From CAZPAN01 sp964428485 (GTDB lineage Bacteria > Actinomycetota > Coriobacteriia > Coriobacteriales > CADBOM01), in assembly GCA_964428485.1 (NCBI GenBank), contig CAYRYP010000064.1, positions 1-8,006 on the forward strand: DNA of 8,006 nucleotides, read 5' to 3'. A program made the position numbers and the translations under genes. Shown here piece after piece: positions 1 through 5,379 of the stretch (position 1 is its first letter; the number at the start of each line of letters is the position of its first letter). Below the pieces are notes generated by a model. The model had not been told where the DNA came from. It ran no database searches and was given only the letters and a program-made list of their open reading frames with translations.

Positions 1-84
1 ATCAACGCTTCCGCGCAGGTCGTCAGCGATAGACCAGATGGTTTTATGCAGCTCGTTGCGCTGTTGTTCTTTACTCGTTGGCAT
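1..84 (-). CDS. hsdM: Type I restriction-modification methylase subunit HsdM, N-terminus (cut by window edge)
   Basis: The reading frame runs from an ATG (complement of 82-84) to the window edge and encodes 28 residues beginning MPTSKEQQRNELHKTIW and ending ADDLRGSVD. This is the characteristic opening of the N-terminal helical domain of HsdM, the SAM-dependent N6-adenine methyltransferase and specificity-complex subunit of type I restriction systems. Only this start of the gene is visible, so the catalytic NPPF motif and the hsdS and hsdR partners lie outside. It sits 39 bp after the stop of the ATPase gene on the same strand. No clear Shine-Dalgarno sequence precedes the ATG (the leader reads AGAAAGACTGACAAAAC) and no good promoter is seen in the gap, so co-transcription with the ATPase is plausible. 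The family call is strong despite the short length because the N-terminal signature is distinctive. Confidence 0.85.
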   Translation of the reverse strand, partial: MPTSKEQQRNELHKTIWSIADDLRGSVD

Positions 85-123
85 GTTTTGTCAGTCTTTC
101 TGTAGTCGTATCCGAGCCGTGCG

Positions 124-1431
124 TTAGGCCGTTAGGCATCTGATGGGTATGACGTAGACTCCCTCCGGGGTTTGGCGTGCGAATCTCGAGACTCCTGTTA
201 TCACAGCGAGAAACTCCGGTTCGCGCATGCGCGCGCCCGGGTTCTCGCAGAGCTTTCGTTTGAGACGCAGCAGGTGCTCCGCGGCTTCGGAGACCTTGTC
301 TTCGCCTACTTTAAACTCTAGGGCGGCCCAGCGTCCGTCGGCAAGTTCGATGATCGCATCGGCCTCGAGACCCGAGTCGTCGCGATAATAGCGCAACGGC
401 TCGAATCCGATGTCGGCAAGTGCCTGTGCGTACACCAAGAGGTCACGGATGCAAAGCGACTCAAAGAGTAATCCGAATGTCTGCCAGTCGCGCATCAATG
501 CGTCAGGAGACATGCCCAACTGTGCTGCGGCGATGGATGGGTCGGCCAGATAGCGTTTGGATTTGGTGGCCAGACGCTTGCGTGAGCGTACCGATGGTGC
601 CCAACCCGGGATCTCGTCTATCAGATAGGACGACTTCAGAAACGACAGGTAGGAGGCTACCGTCTCCTGTGCGATGGCAGAAGGGCTACCTTCCTTCCCG
701 TACATATCGCGGATGATGGTCTTGTAAGTTGCAGCCTGGCCAAGATTGCGCGCAAGCGACGCCACTAGCCGTGATGCGATGTCTCTGTCCTTACCCGCCT
801 TGCGAACGCTCTCGGTGAAGAAGATACGGAGATACTCGCGGGCAAGCGTCTGAGCGTCGCTGGTCTCCATGCCTACGGCCTCGGGCCAGCCGCCTCTGCA
901 ACAGAGCTCGACGAGCTGGTATGTGTCGTCCGGGGCCGTGCATGGTTCAAACTCGCCTGCGAACAGGCCGGAGAGGGAGATCTCTTTTGTGGAGTCACCG
1001 CTTTCGGAGAGCGTCATGGGGTGCATCTGGATGCGACCGATTCGCCCTGCGCCACTGTGGCTAGGTGTCTCCACGCTGCTTTCTTGCTGGGCGAAGGGGC
1101 TTGAGGAACCCGTGAGGATCCAGCCACCGCGAAGGCCGCGCTCGCGATCCACGCTGCGACGAACCGCATCCCAGATGTGAGGTACTAGCTGCCATTCATC
1201 GATGACATGCGGGCGGTCTCCGAGCGTCATGATGAATGGGTCTGTTCGGGCCAGCTCGAGATCGTCGTCCACGAAGTTCACGCTGGCGCCATGCTTTAGC
1301 GCGGTCCAGGTCTTCCCACACCACTTGGTTCCAGATATCTCTATAGCTCCGAAGATTCTGAGATATCTCTCTACCTGCTCATCGACTATGCGAGGCAGGT
1401 ATCCTTCGGGAGCTATCCGTTGCTGTGCCAT
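124..1431 (-). CDS. AAA ATPase with C-terminal DUF4143 domain
   Basis: A 435-aa protein of the AAA_14/DUF4143 family, usual length for the family. Walker A is GTKWCGKT (residues 34-41), Walker B is HVIDEW (75-80), and an ILTGSSSP sensor-like motif follows (105-112). The DUF4143 part covers roughly 180-400. Within it, D358 followed by ALEFK (E372, K374) matches the PD-(D/E)xK-like pattern found at the end of this family. No signal peptide or membrane segment is seen. The family is widespread and often present in many copies per genome in gut anaerobes; its biological role is poorly defined, so I do not assign one. The ATG is supported by AAAGGAG four bases upstream. The gene directly precedes hsdM and is preceded by three 18-bp repeats (1497-1560) that may control it. 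It is intact, with no frameshift. Confidence 0.9.
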   Translation of the reverse strand: MAQQRIAPEGYLPRIVDEQVERYLRIFGAIEISGTKWCGKTWTALKHGASVNFVDDDLELARTDPFIMTLGDRPHVIDEWQLVPHIWDAVRRSVDRERGLRGGWILTGSSSPFAQQESSVETPSHSGAGRIGRIQMHPMTLSESGDSTKEISLSGLFAGEFEPCTAPDDTYQLVELCCRGGWPEAVGMETSDAQTLAREYLRIFFTESVRKAGKDRDIASRLVASLARNLGQAATYKTIIRDMYGKEGSPSAIAQETVASYLSFLKSSYLIDEIPGWAPSVRSRKRLATKSKRYLADPSIAAAQLGMSPDALMRDWQTFGLLFESLCIRDLLVYAQALADIGFEPLRYYRDDSGLEADAIIELADGRWAALEFKVGEDKVSEAAEHLLRLKRKLCENPGARMREPEFLAVITGVSRFARQTPEGVYVIPIRCLTA

Positions 1432-1483
1432 TCTGCTCCTTTCGGGATGGCAACATGGATTTGGATAGGTTCAAGCTCAGTAC

Positions 1484-1513
1484 AGCATAACGCATCAACC
1501 CGGTTTTTCCGAA
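1484..1513 (-). promoter_or_regulatory. Possible promoter of the ATPase gene
   Basis: On the minus strand TATGCT (1484-1489) is a plausible -10 element and TTCGGA (1508-1513) a weak -35 with 18 bp between them. The -35 would lie inside the repeat nearest the gene, so a protein binding the repeats would compete with RNA polymerase. The hexamer matches are modest; the call depends mostly on position. Confidence 0.25.
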
Positions 1514-1560
1514 TTTCTTAACCGGGATTTTCCGAATTGTCCAACCGTGTTTTTCCGAAT
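1497..1560 (-). repeat. Three 18-bp direct repeats, exact 23-bp period, upstream of the ATPase gene
   Basis: Read on the minus strand the units are ATTCGGAAAAACACGGTT (1543-1560), ATTCGGAAAATCCCGGTT (1520-1537) and ATTCGGAAAAACCGGGTT (1497-1514). They are separated by two unrelated 5-bp spacers, so starts are exactly 23 bp apart, about two helical turns. Ten leading bases and the last GGTT are the most constant. The array is about 65 bp upstream of the ATPase start codon. The fixed phase, short spacers and promoter-proximal position suggest a binding site for a protein that assembles on one face of the DNA. The units are much too short and close for CRISPR. Confidence 0.85.
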
Positions 1561-1610
1561 GCGCGACCTTGGCGGCTAAGGCCCGGTGTGAGTCCACCGT
1601 GGCATGGTAG

Positions 1611-1619
1611 TGTTATCTT
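1611..1619 (+). promoter_or_regulatory. Extended -10 promoter element for the cysteine hydrolase gene
   Basis: TGT followed by TATCTT forms a TG-n extended -10 element 43 bp upstream of the plus-strand start codon at 1662. No convincing -35 hexamer lies 16-18 bp further upstream, which is tolerable for extended -10 promoters. The site is in the intergenic region shared with the divergent ATPase gene. Confidence 0.35.
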
Positions 1620-1661
1620 CTAGTGAGCTTAGGAAGAATCGCGCGATGGAGGTGCTTTTAG

Positions 1662-2198
1662 ATGGGCAGCAGGTATCTCGTTGTGGTGGACATGCAGAAC
1701 GACTTCGTCTCCGGCTCGCTCGGGACCCTTGAGGCCCAGGCCATCGTCGACGACGTGATATCCAAGGTGGAGTCTTTCGATGGGACGGTCGTGTTCACTC
1801 TCGACACCCATGACGCGGGGTATCTCTCGACGCAAGAGGGACGCAACCTCCCCATCGAGCACTGCATCGAGCACAGCTGGGGTTGGCAGCTGGTGGACGG
1901 GCTCGAGCACATTCGCAGCTCCCGCAACCTCAAGGTCTACTGCAAGTCGACGTTCGCATCGGTGGAGCTCGCGCGCGACCTGTCCGCAGCTAACGAAGCC
2001 GACCCTATCGAGTCTATCGAGCTCATCGGCCTTTGTACCGACATCTGCGTGGTCTCAAACGCGCTTGCGCTCAAGGGTTTTATGCCCGAGGTTCCCATCA
2101 CCGTGGACGCGAAATGCTGCGCCGGCGTCACGCCCGAGGCCCACGAGGCCGCCCTCAAGACGATGGAGAGCTGCCAGGTGAGGGTGATCAGGGGATAG
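1662..2198 (+). CDS. Isochorismatase-family cysteine hydrolase, nicotinamidase-like
   Basis: A 178-aa cytoplasmic hydrolase of the isochorismatase-like fold. The catalytic triad is visible: D10 in VVDMQNDF, K95 in YCKSTF and C129 in GLCTDICV, the last being the nucleophile in the G-x-x-T-D-x-C-V cis-peptide motif. D48, H50 (LDTHD) and H67 (PIEHC) match the metal site of nicotinamidases, so hydrolysis of nicotinamide to nicotinate and ammonia, feeding NAD salvage, is the best guess. Other amidase or pyrazinamidase-type activities in this superfamily cannot be excluded, so no symbol is given. The length is typical of the shorter members. The ATG is supported by GGAGGTG at 1648-1654 with 7-base spacing. 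The gene appears monocistronic: it has its own extended -10 element and converges on the TetR gene 30 bp downstream. Confidence 0.85.
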   Translation: MGSRYLVVVDMQNDFVSGSLGTLEAQAIVDDVISKVESFDGTVVFTLDTHDAGYLSTQEGRNLPIEHCIEHSWGWQLVDGLEHIRSSRNLKVYCKSTFASVELARDLSAANEADPIESIELIGLCTDICVVSNALALKGFMPEVPITVDAKCCAGVTPEAHEAALKTMESCQVRVIRG

Positions 2199-2228
2199 GC
2201 CCTGCTTGTTCGTGTTGCCTGACGACTC

Positions 2229-2852
2229 TCAATCCTGCAGCATCTTCAGGATGAAGGGGTAGCTGATTCCGTGGATGTCTAGGCTGGCGCTGGGCACGCA
2301 TGCGGCCTCCATGGCCTCGGTTTGTTTATCGGTGGCGAACACATACGGATAGATGCCGTACATAAACGGCATGAAAGAGTACGTGAAGGTTTGCAGACGC
2401 TCCTCGCTCCACAACGGCTTGAAGCGTTTGGCCACGGATCGCAGCGCCGAGATCGCGCTCCCAAAGACGCGTTTGAACTCCACCAGATTTTCCAGCCGGC
2501 TGTTCTCCTCCATGTCGTAGAGGTTCATCGTCATCAGCTGCAGCATCTGGACGCGTGACTCAAGGGTTCGCGCCAGTCCGTGCGCCAGTTGCTCGTCGGT
2601 CAGGGGGGCGGGGGAATCCCTCAGAGAGGTCAGGTCGTATACCCACTTCTCGTGCTCACGCTGCAGCAGCGCTAGGAAGATCTCGTCCTTGCACTGGAAG
2701 TAGTTGTAGATGTTTGCCCTCCCGAAAGAGACCCTCTCTGCGATCTGCCCCATTGTAATCTCGCGGTAGCCGCAGCGCCCGTAAAGCGCCTCGCAGGCAT
2801 CGATGATCTCATTGCGCCGCGCGATGGATTCCTCTTCGCTGATCTTGGGCAT
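2229..2852 (-). CDS. TetR-family transcriptional regulator
   Basis: A 207-aa one-component regulator. The N-terminal helix-turn-helix is clear at about residues 30-55 (REITMGQIAERV followed by SFGRANIYNYF), with the usual TetR Phe/Tyr-x-x-K-D-E-I/L (YFQCKDEIFL) after the recognition helix. The remaining 150 residues form the variable ligand-binding and dimerisation domain, rich in Met and aromatic residues (for example FMPFMYGIYPYVF around 160-172). I cannot name its ligand. The start is supported by a GGGGTGG stretch just upstream. It is the second gene of an operon with flavodoxin, 30 bp between them. Two inverted repeats of the TetR-operator type in the region upstream of flavodoxin make autoregulation likely. 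Confidence 0.92.
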   Translation of the reverse strand: MPKISEEESIARRNEIIDACEALYGRCGYREITMGQIAERVSFGRANIYNYFQCKDEIFLALLQREHEKWVYDLTSLRDSPAPLTDEQLAHGLARTLESRVQMLQLMTMNLYDMEENSRLENLVEFKRVFGSAISALRSVAKRFKPLWSEERLQTFTYSFMPFMYGIYPYVFATDKQTEAMEAACVPSASLDIHGISYPFILKMLQD

Positions 2853-2882
2853 GCGCCACCCCTGCCGACTCGTGCCTATCCT

Positions 2883-3362
2883 CTAGAGTGCCAGATCGTC
2901 GATCCAGCTGCGGAGGGAATCGGCGCTCTGGTGTCCATTCAGTAGCTTACTACCTGTGACTTTGGCCGTTGGGGCCTCGCTCTGTATGCGGTTGGGGGAG
3001 CTGCCAAGTCCACTTCCGCCGCTCGTGGCGAATGGGACGATGGTCTTGCCGGAGAAATCGTATGCCTCGAGGAATGTGTCGATGATCCTGGGCTCCACTC
3101 CCCACCAGATCGGGTATCCCACGAAGACTGTACTGTAATCGCTCATGTTGTCGACGGACCCGCTGAACTCGGGCCGTGAGGACTCGTCATTCATCTCGAT
3201 GGTGCTGCGACTCTTCTTGTCGGTCCAGTCGAGGTCGGCGGTGGAATAGGGGACAACTGGTGCGATCTCGAAGAGATCTCCGCCCGATACCTCTGCGATT
3301 GCCCTGGCAACTGAGGCGGTGACTCCGCTTGCGGAGAAGTATGCGACAAGCGTCTTACCCAT
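2883..3362 (-). CDS. Flavodoxin (Flavodoxin_4-like)
   Basis: A 159-aa FMN-binding electron-transfer protein. The phosphate loop is at residues 10-15 (SASGVT, after the first strand KTLVAYF). The loops that flank the isoalloxazine ring are YPIWWG (83-88) and ATSGGSGLG (112-120). These features and the length fit flavodoxin-like domain proteins of anaerobes. An in-frame ATG seven codons further upstream (3381-3383) has no ribosome site, whereas AGGAGGG lies 8-9 bases before the ATG at 3360-3362, so the shorter form beginning MGKTLVAYFS is chosen. It is the first gene of the flavodoxin-TetR operon, with a TTGACA-N16-TAGGAT promoter and two operator-like palindromes upstream. The redox partner is not evident; the flavin reductase to the right is a separate unit. 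Confidence 0.9.
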   Translation of the reverse strand: MGKTLVAYFSASGVTASVARAIAEVSGGDLFEIAPVVPYSTADLDWTDKKSRSTIEMNDESSRPEFSGSVDNMSDYSTVFVGYPIWWGVEPRIIDTFLEAYDFSGKTIVPFATSGGSGLGSSPNRIQSEAPTAKVTGSKLLNGHQSADSLRSWIDDLAL

Positions 3363-3417
3363 GATCGTTTCCCTCCTGTTCATAATTGTTCGAACGTATA
3401 TGGTCGTTCTTCATGAG

Positions 3418-3438
3418 AAAATGACAAGTTGTCATTTT
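3418..3438. promoter_or_regulatory. Operator O1, 21-bp perfect palindrome
   Basis: AAAATGACAA and TTGTCATTTT flank a single central G at 3428, giving a perfect 21-bp inverted repeat with core TGACA-AGT-TGTCA (3422-3434). It would fall about 8-28 bases downstream of the start of transcription predicted for the flavodoxin-TetR operon. Length, symmetry and context fit a TetR-family dimer site. It is not followed by the T-run on the transcript that a terminator would need in the correct direction with a GC-rich stem. Confidence 0.75.
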
Positions 3439-3451
3439 TACGGCAGGCCCT

Positions 3452-3479
3452 ATCCTAGTTGTTACTGACAGGATGTCAA
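3452..3479 (-). promoter_or_regulatory. Promoter of the flavodoxin-TetR operon
   Basis: On the minus strand a consensus -35 TTGACA (3474-3479) is separated by 16 bp from TAGGAT (3452-3457), a 4-of-6 match to the -10 consensus. Transcription would begin near 3445, giving an 80-base leader before the flavodoxin ATG. Operator O2 overlaps the -35 and spacer, and O1 lies just downstream of the start, a standard repression layout. Confidence 0.6.
3466..3478. promoter_or_regulatory. Operator O2, second copy of the TGACA-N3-TGTCA site
   Basis: TGACA-GGA-TGTCA repeats the half-sites and 3-bp spacing of the O1 core. Its centre (3472) is 44 bp from that of O1, about four helical turns, so both sites face the same side of the DNA. 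It overlaps the -35 hexamer of the flavodoxin operon and lies just before the likely -10 of the divergent exporter gene. Confidence 0.65.
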
Positions 3480-3485
3480 TATTAT
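3480..3485 (+). promoter_or_regulatory. Possible -10 element of the cation exporter gene
   Basis: TATTAT is a 5-of-6 match to the -10 consensus on the plus strand, 78 bp before the exporter ATG. The best -35 candidates (TTGTTA at 3459-3464 or nearby) are weak or badly spaced. O2 would sit between -35 and -10. The remaining leader has no recognised riboswitch; a 5-bp hairpin ATCAC/GTGAT (3520-3534) is the only structure I noticed. Confidence 0.35.
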
Positions 3486-3563
3486 TTTTCACGCGATTTG
3501 CCGAATAGAGCGCTTCCCGATCACACGAGGTGATAGCTTTGTCAGGGGAAACGCGGTCTCGCG

Positions 3564-4772
3564 ATGTGGTTTAAAGAGTTGAAGGGGAAAGATTTGACCG
3601 ATTGGCTTCTAAGGCGCTTCGTGAAGGGTCTGGAGGATCCTGCGGACTTAGCGGCACGCAACCGCTGCGGTCAGTTCGCCGGTATCGTGGGCATCATCTG
3701 CAACGTGGTCCTCTGCCTGACTAAGGGAGCGATCGGATTCCTCGCCGGTTCCGTGTCCATCATCGCTGACGCTGTTAACAACCTCTCTGATGCCTCCAGC
3801 AACGTTATAAGCCTCCTCGGGTTCAAGCTGGCTAGCAAGCCTGCGGACCCGGGGCATCCCTATGGACATGGCAGGTACGAGTACCTATCGGGCCTTGTCG
3901 TCGCGATCATAGTCCTAGCGATCGGTGTAGAGCTGCTGATATCGTCCGTGGACAAGATCCTGAACCCCACCGCGACAGAGTTTGGCATCGCGGTGGTATG
4001 CGTACTCGTGCTCTCGATCGTAGTGAAGATGTGGATGGCATCGTTCAACTCGTCTGTCGGCAAGCGCATATCCTCCGAGACCCTGCGTGCCACAGCCGTC
4101 GACTCAAGAAACGACGTCATCGCCACGTCCCTGGTGCTCGTATGCGCGATAATCTCGCATCTCACCAGCGTCGACCTCGACGGGTGGGTTGGAGTCGGCA
4201 TGGGCGTGTTCGTCGTATGGAGCGGCATCGGATTGGTGCGTGACACGATAGACCCTATTCTGGGGCGTTCACCCTCTCCCGAGCTCGTGCAGCATATCCA
4301 CGACAAGATCATGAGCTATCCCGGGGTGCTGGACACCCACGACCTGATGGTCCACGATTACGGCCCTGGTCGCCAGTTCGCGAGCGCGCATGTGGAGATG
4401 TCGGCTGAGATCGACCCGTTGGAGAGCCACGACACCATCGATAACATCGAGCAGGATTTCAAGAACGAGGACGGTCTGATCGTCACCCTGCACTACGACC
4501 CGATAGTTACCAACGACCCCGCGGTGAACGACCTGCGTAACTGGATAAACCAGCAGGTGGAAGAGATCGACCCGAGGCTTTCGATCCACGACCTGCGCAC
4601 CGTGCCAGGGGTCACGCATACCAATGTCCTATTCGACTGCTTGGTGCCAGTCGACTTGGGGTTTTCGGATCAAGAGCTCGTCGAGCGCATCTCGAACCTG
4701 GTGATAGAGAAGTATCCGAACGTTGTTTGCAAGATCACCATCGATCACAGCTACGTTAGCTCCAAGCAGTAG
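3564..4772 (+). CDS. Cation diffusion facilitator transporter, probably Mn(II)-type exporter, long C-terminus
   Basis: A 402-aa inner-membrane divalent metal/proton antiporter with six predicted membrane helices (about 37-60, 63-90, 107-128, 138-160, 175-199, 205-225). HPYGHGRYEYL (98-108) is the family loop signature. The transport site reads N72 and D76 in helix 2 and D180 and D184 in helix 5. This N-D/D-D set is what I recall for the pneumococcal Mn exporter MntE, rather than H-D/H-D (Zn) or D-D/H-D (FieF). The cytoplasmic domain (238-315) keeps H259, H276, H289, H310 and D312 at FieF-like metal positions. A second, similar domain (322-395) follows, explaining the extra length. No good ribosome site precedes the ATG; TTG at 3594 with AAGGGG six bases upstream would give a 392-aa alternative. 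It is divergent from flavodoxin-TetR and shares its operator region. Confidence 0.9.
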   Translation: MWFKELKGKDLTDWLLRRFVKGLEDPADLAARNRCGQFAGIVGIICNVVLCLTKGAIGFLAGSVSIIADAVNNLSDASSNVISLLGFKLASKPADPGHPYGHGRYEYLSGLVVAIIVLAIGVELLISSVDKILNPTATEFGIAVVCVLVLSIVVKMWMASFNSSVGKRISSETLRATAVDSRNDVIATSLVLVCAIISHLTSVDLDGWVGVGMGVFVVWSGIGLVRDTIDPILGRSPSPELVQHIHDKIMSYPGVLDTHDLMVHDYGPGRQFASAHVEMSAEIDPLESHDTIDNIEQDFKNEDGLIVTLHYDPIVTNDPAVNDLRNWINQQVEEIDPRLSIHDLRTVPGVTHTNVLFDCLVPVDLGFSDQELVERISNLVIEKYPNVVCKITIDHSYVSSKQ

Positions 4773-4819
4773 CGCCCGCGCACAGATAACCTGCACACGG
4801 GCGCCCCATGTGGCGTTTT
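4772..4819 (+). terminator. Hairpins with short T-run after the cation exporter
   Basis: A perfect 7-bp stem GCGCCCG/CGGGCGC (4772-4778 with 4798-4804) encloses a 19-base loop and begins on the last base of the stop codon. An alternative shorter stem CGCC/GGCG (4802-4805 with 4812-4815) is directly followed by TTTT (4816-4819). Either could end the exporter transcript before it runs into the convergent cupin gene, whose stop codon is 11 bp further on. The T-run is short, so efficiency is uncertain. Confidence 0.45.
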
Positions 4820-4830
4820 GCGGTTCGCGT

Positions 4831-5280
4831 CTATTTGTCGTAAGCCTCGTTGCCGTAGAGCGGGGAGGTTACGACGGAGAAGTGGAAGATCGGCTTGTCG
4901 ACCCTCAGTACCCTCATCTGATGCGGCATCCCGGAGGGGCAGAATATGAGGCTGCTTTTGGTGATGCGATGCTCCTCGCCGTCGAGCTTCATGATGATCT
5001 CGCCGTGCAGGTCGTATGGATCGTCCGGATCCCCGCTGAACAGCCCGATGAGCTCATCGGCCTCGTGGCTATGCTCGTCGAACACCGGGTCCTTCTCCGG
5101 CACTGCGTAGTACCATGCCGTGTTCATCTGGAACGCACCCGGGCACACGTTTCCGTCTATCCACAGGATCCTGTGCGAGAAGCGCTCGTACATCTCGCGG
5201 AACTCCGGGGTTCCGATCTCGGGGGCTTGGAGATCCTGGATGATATAGCGTCCGAGCGAGCCCTCGTTGTTGTCGTACAT
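4831..5280 (-). CDS. Cupin-domain protein of unknown substrate
   Basis: A 149-aa protein with a single cupin barrel. The metal-binding motif 1 is seen as H70, H72 and E76 in EHSHEADELIGLFSGD, and motif 2 as PSGMPH with H120, after LIFCPSG. The LHGEIIMKLDGEEHRI segment (91-106) is a typical cupin strand pair. The first 60 residues (about 20-60: GTPEFREMYERFSHRILWIDG and onward) are an extra N-terminal part I do not recognise. A mononuclear metal site is therefore expected, but whether it is an enzyme (isomerase, lyase, dioxygenase-like) or a binding protein is not readable. GGAG six bases before the ATG supports the start. It lies 99 bp downstream of the flavin reductase on the same strand and probably shares its transcript. 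Confidence 0.8.
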   Translation of the reverse strand: MYDNNEGSLGRYIIQDLQAPEIGTPEFREMYERFSHRILWIDGNVCPGAFQMNTAWYYAVPEKDPVFDEHSHEADELIGLFSGDPDDPYDLHGEIIMKLDGEEHRITKSSLIFCPSGMPHQMRVLRVDKPIFHFSVVTSPLYGNEAYDK

Positions 5281-5379
5281 GGCTTTCTCCGTTCGACGGT
5301 TCGGTTCTTTATGGGGAGCGCGGGTGAGCTGTATCCCGACGACTGCGCCTGTGCTCCTAGGTTCTGGCTTTAGGTTCGT

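Noticed and set aside
1465..1500. GGTTCAAG stretch resembling a tRNA T-arm
   Set aside because: No acceptor stem, anticodon arm or D-arm could be folded around it.
1497..1560. The three repeats as a mini CRISPR array
   Set aside because: Units are 18 bp with 5-bp spacers; CRISPR spacers are far longer, and no cas gene is present.
1379..1597. 72-codon minus-strand open frame spanning the ATPase start and the direct repeats
   Set aside because: It overlaps the ATPase start in another frame, has no ribosome site I can see, and its sequence follows from the repeats and GC-rich DNA.
2189..2204. CAGGG/CCCTG hairpin at the end of the cysteine hydrolase gene as a terminator
   Set aside because: Only a 5-bp stem and no T-run (CTTGTTCG follows); too weak to call.
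3486..3563. Mn-sensing (yybP-ykoY) riboswitch upstream of the cation exporter
   Set aside because: The region is short and I see none of the conserved loops; only a 5-bp hairpin is present.
4723..5373. 216-codon plus-strand open frame opposite the cupin gene
   Set aside because: It begins inside the exporter, covers the whole cupin gene antisense, and has no domain features; the cupin motifs and ribosome site decide for the minus strand.
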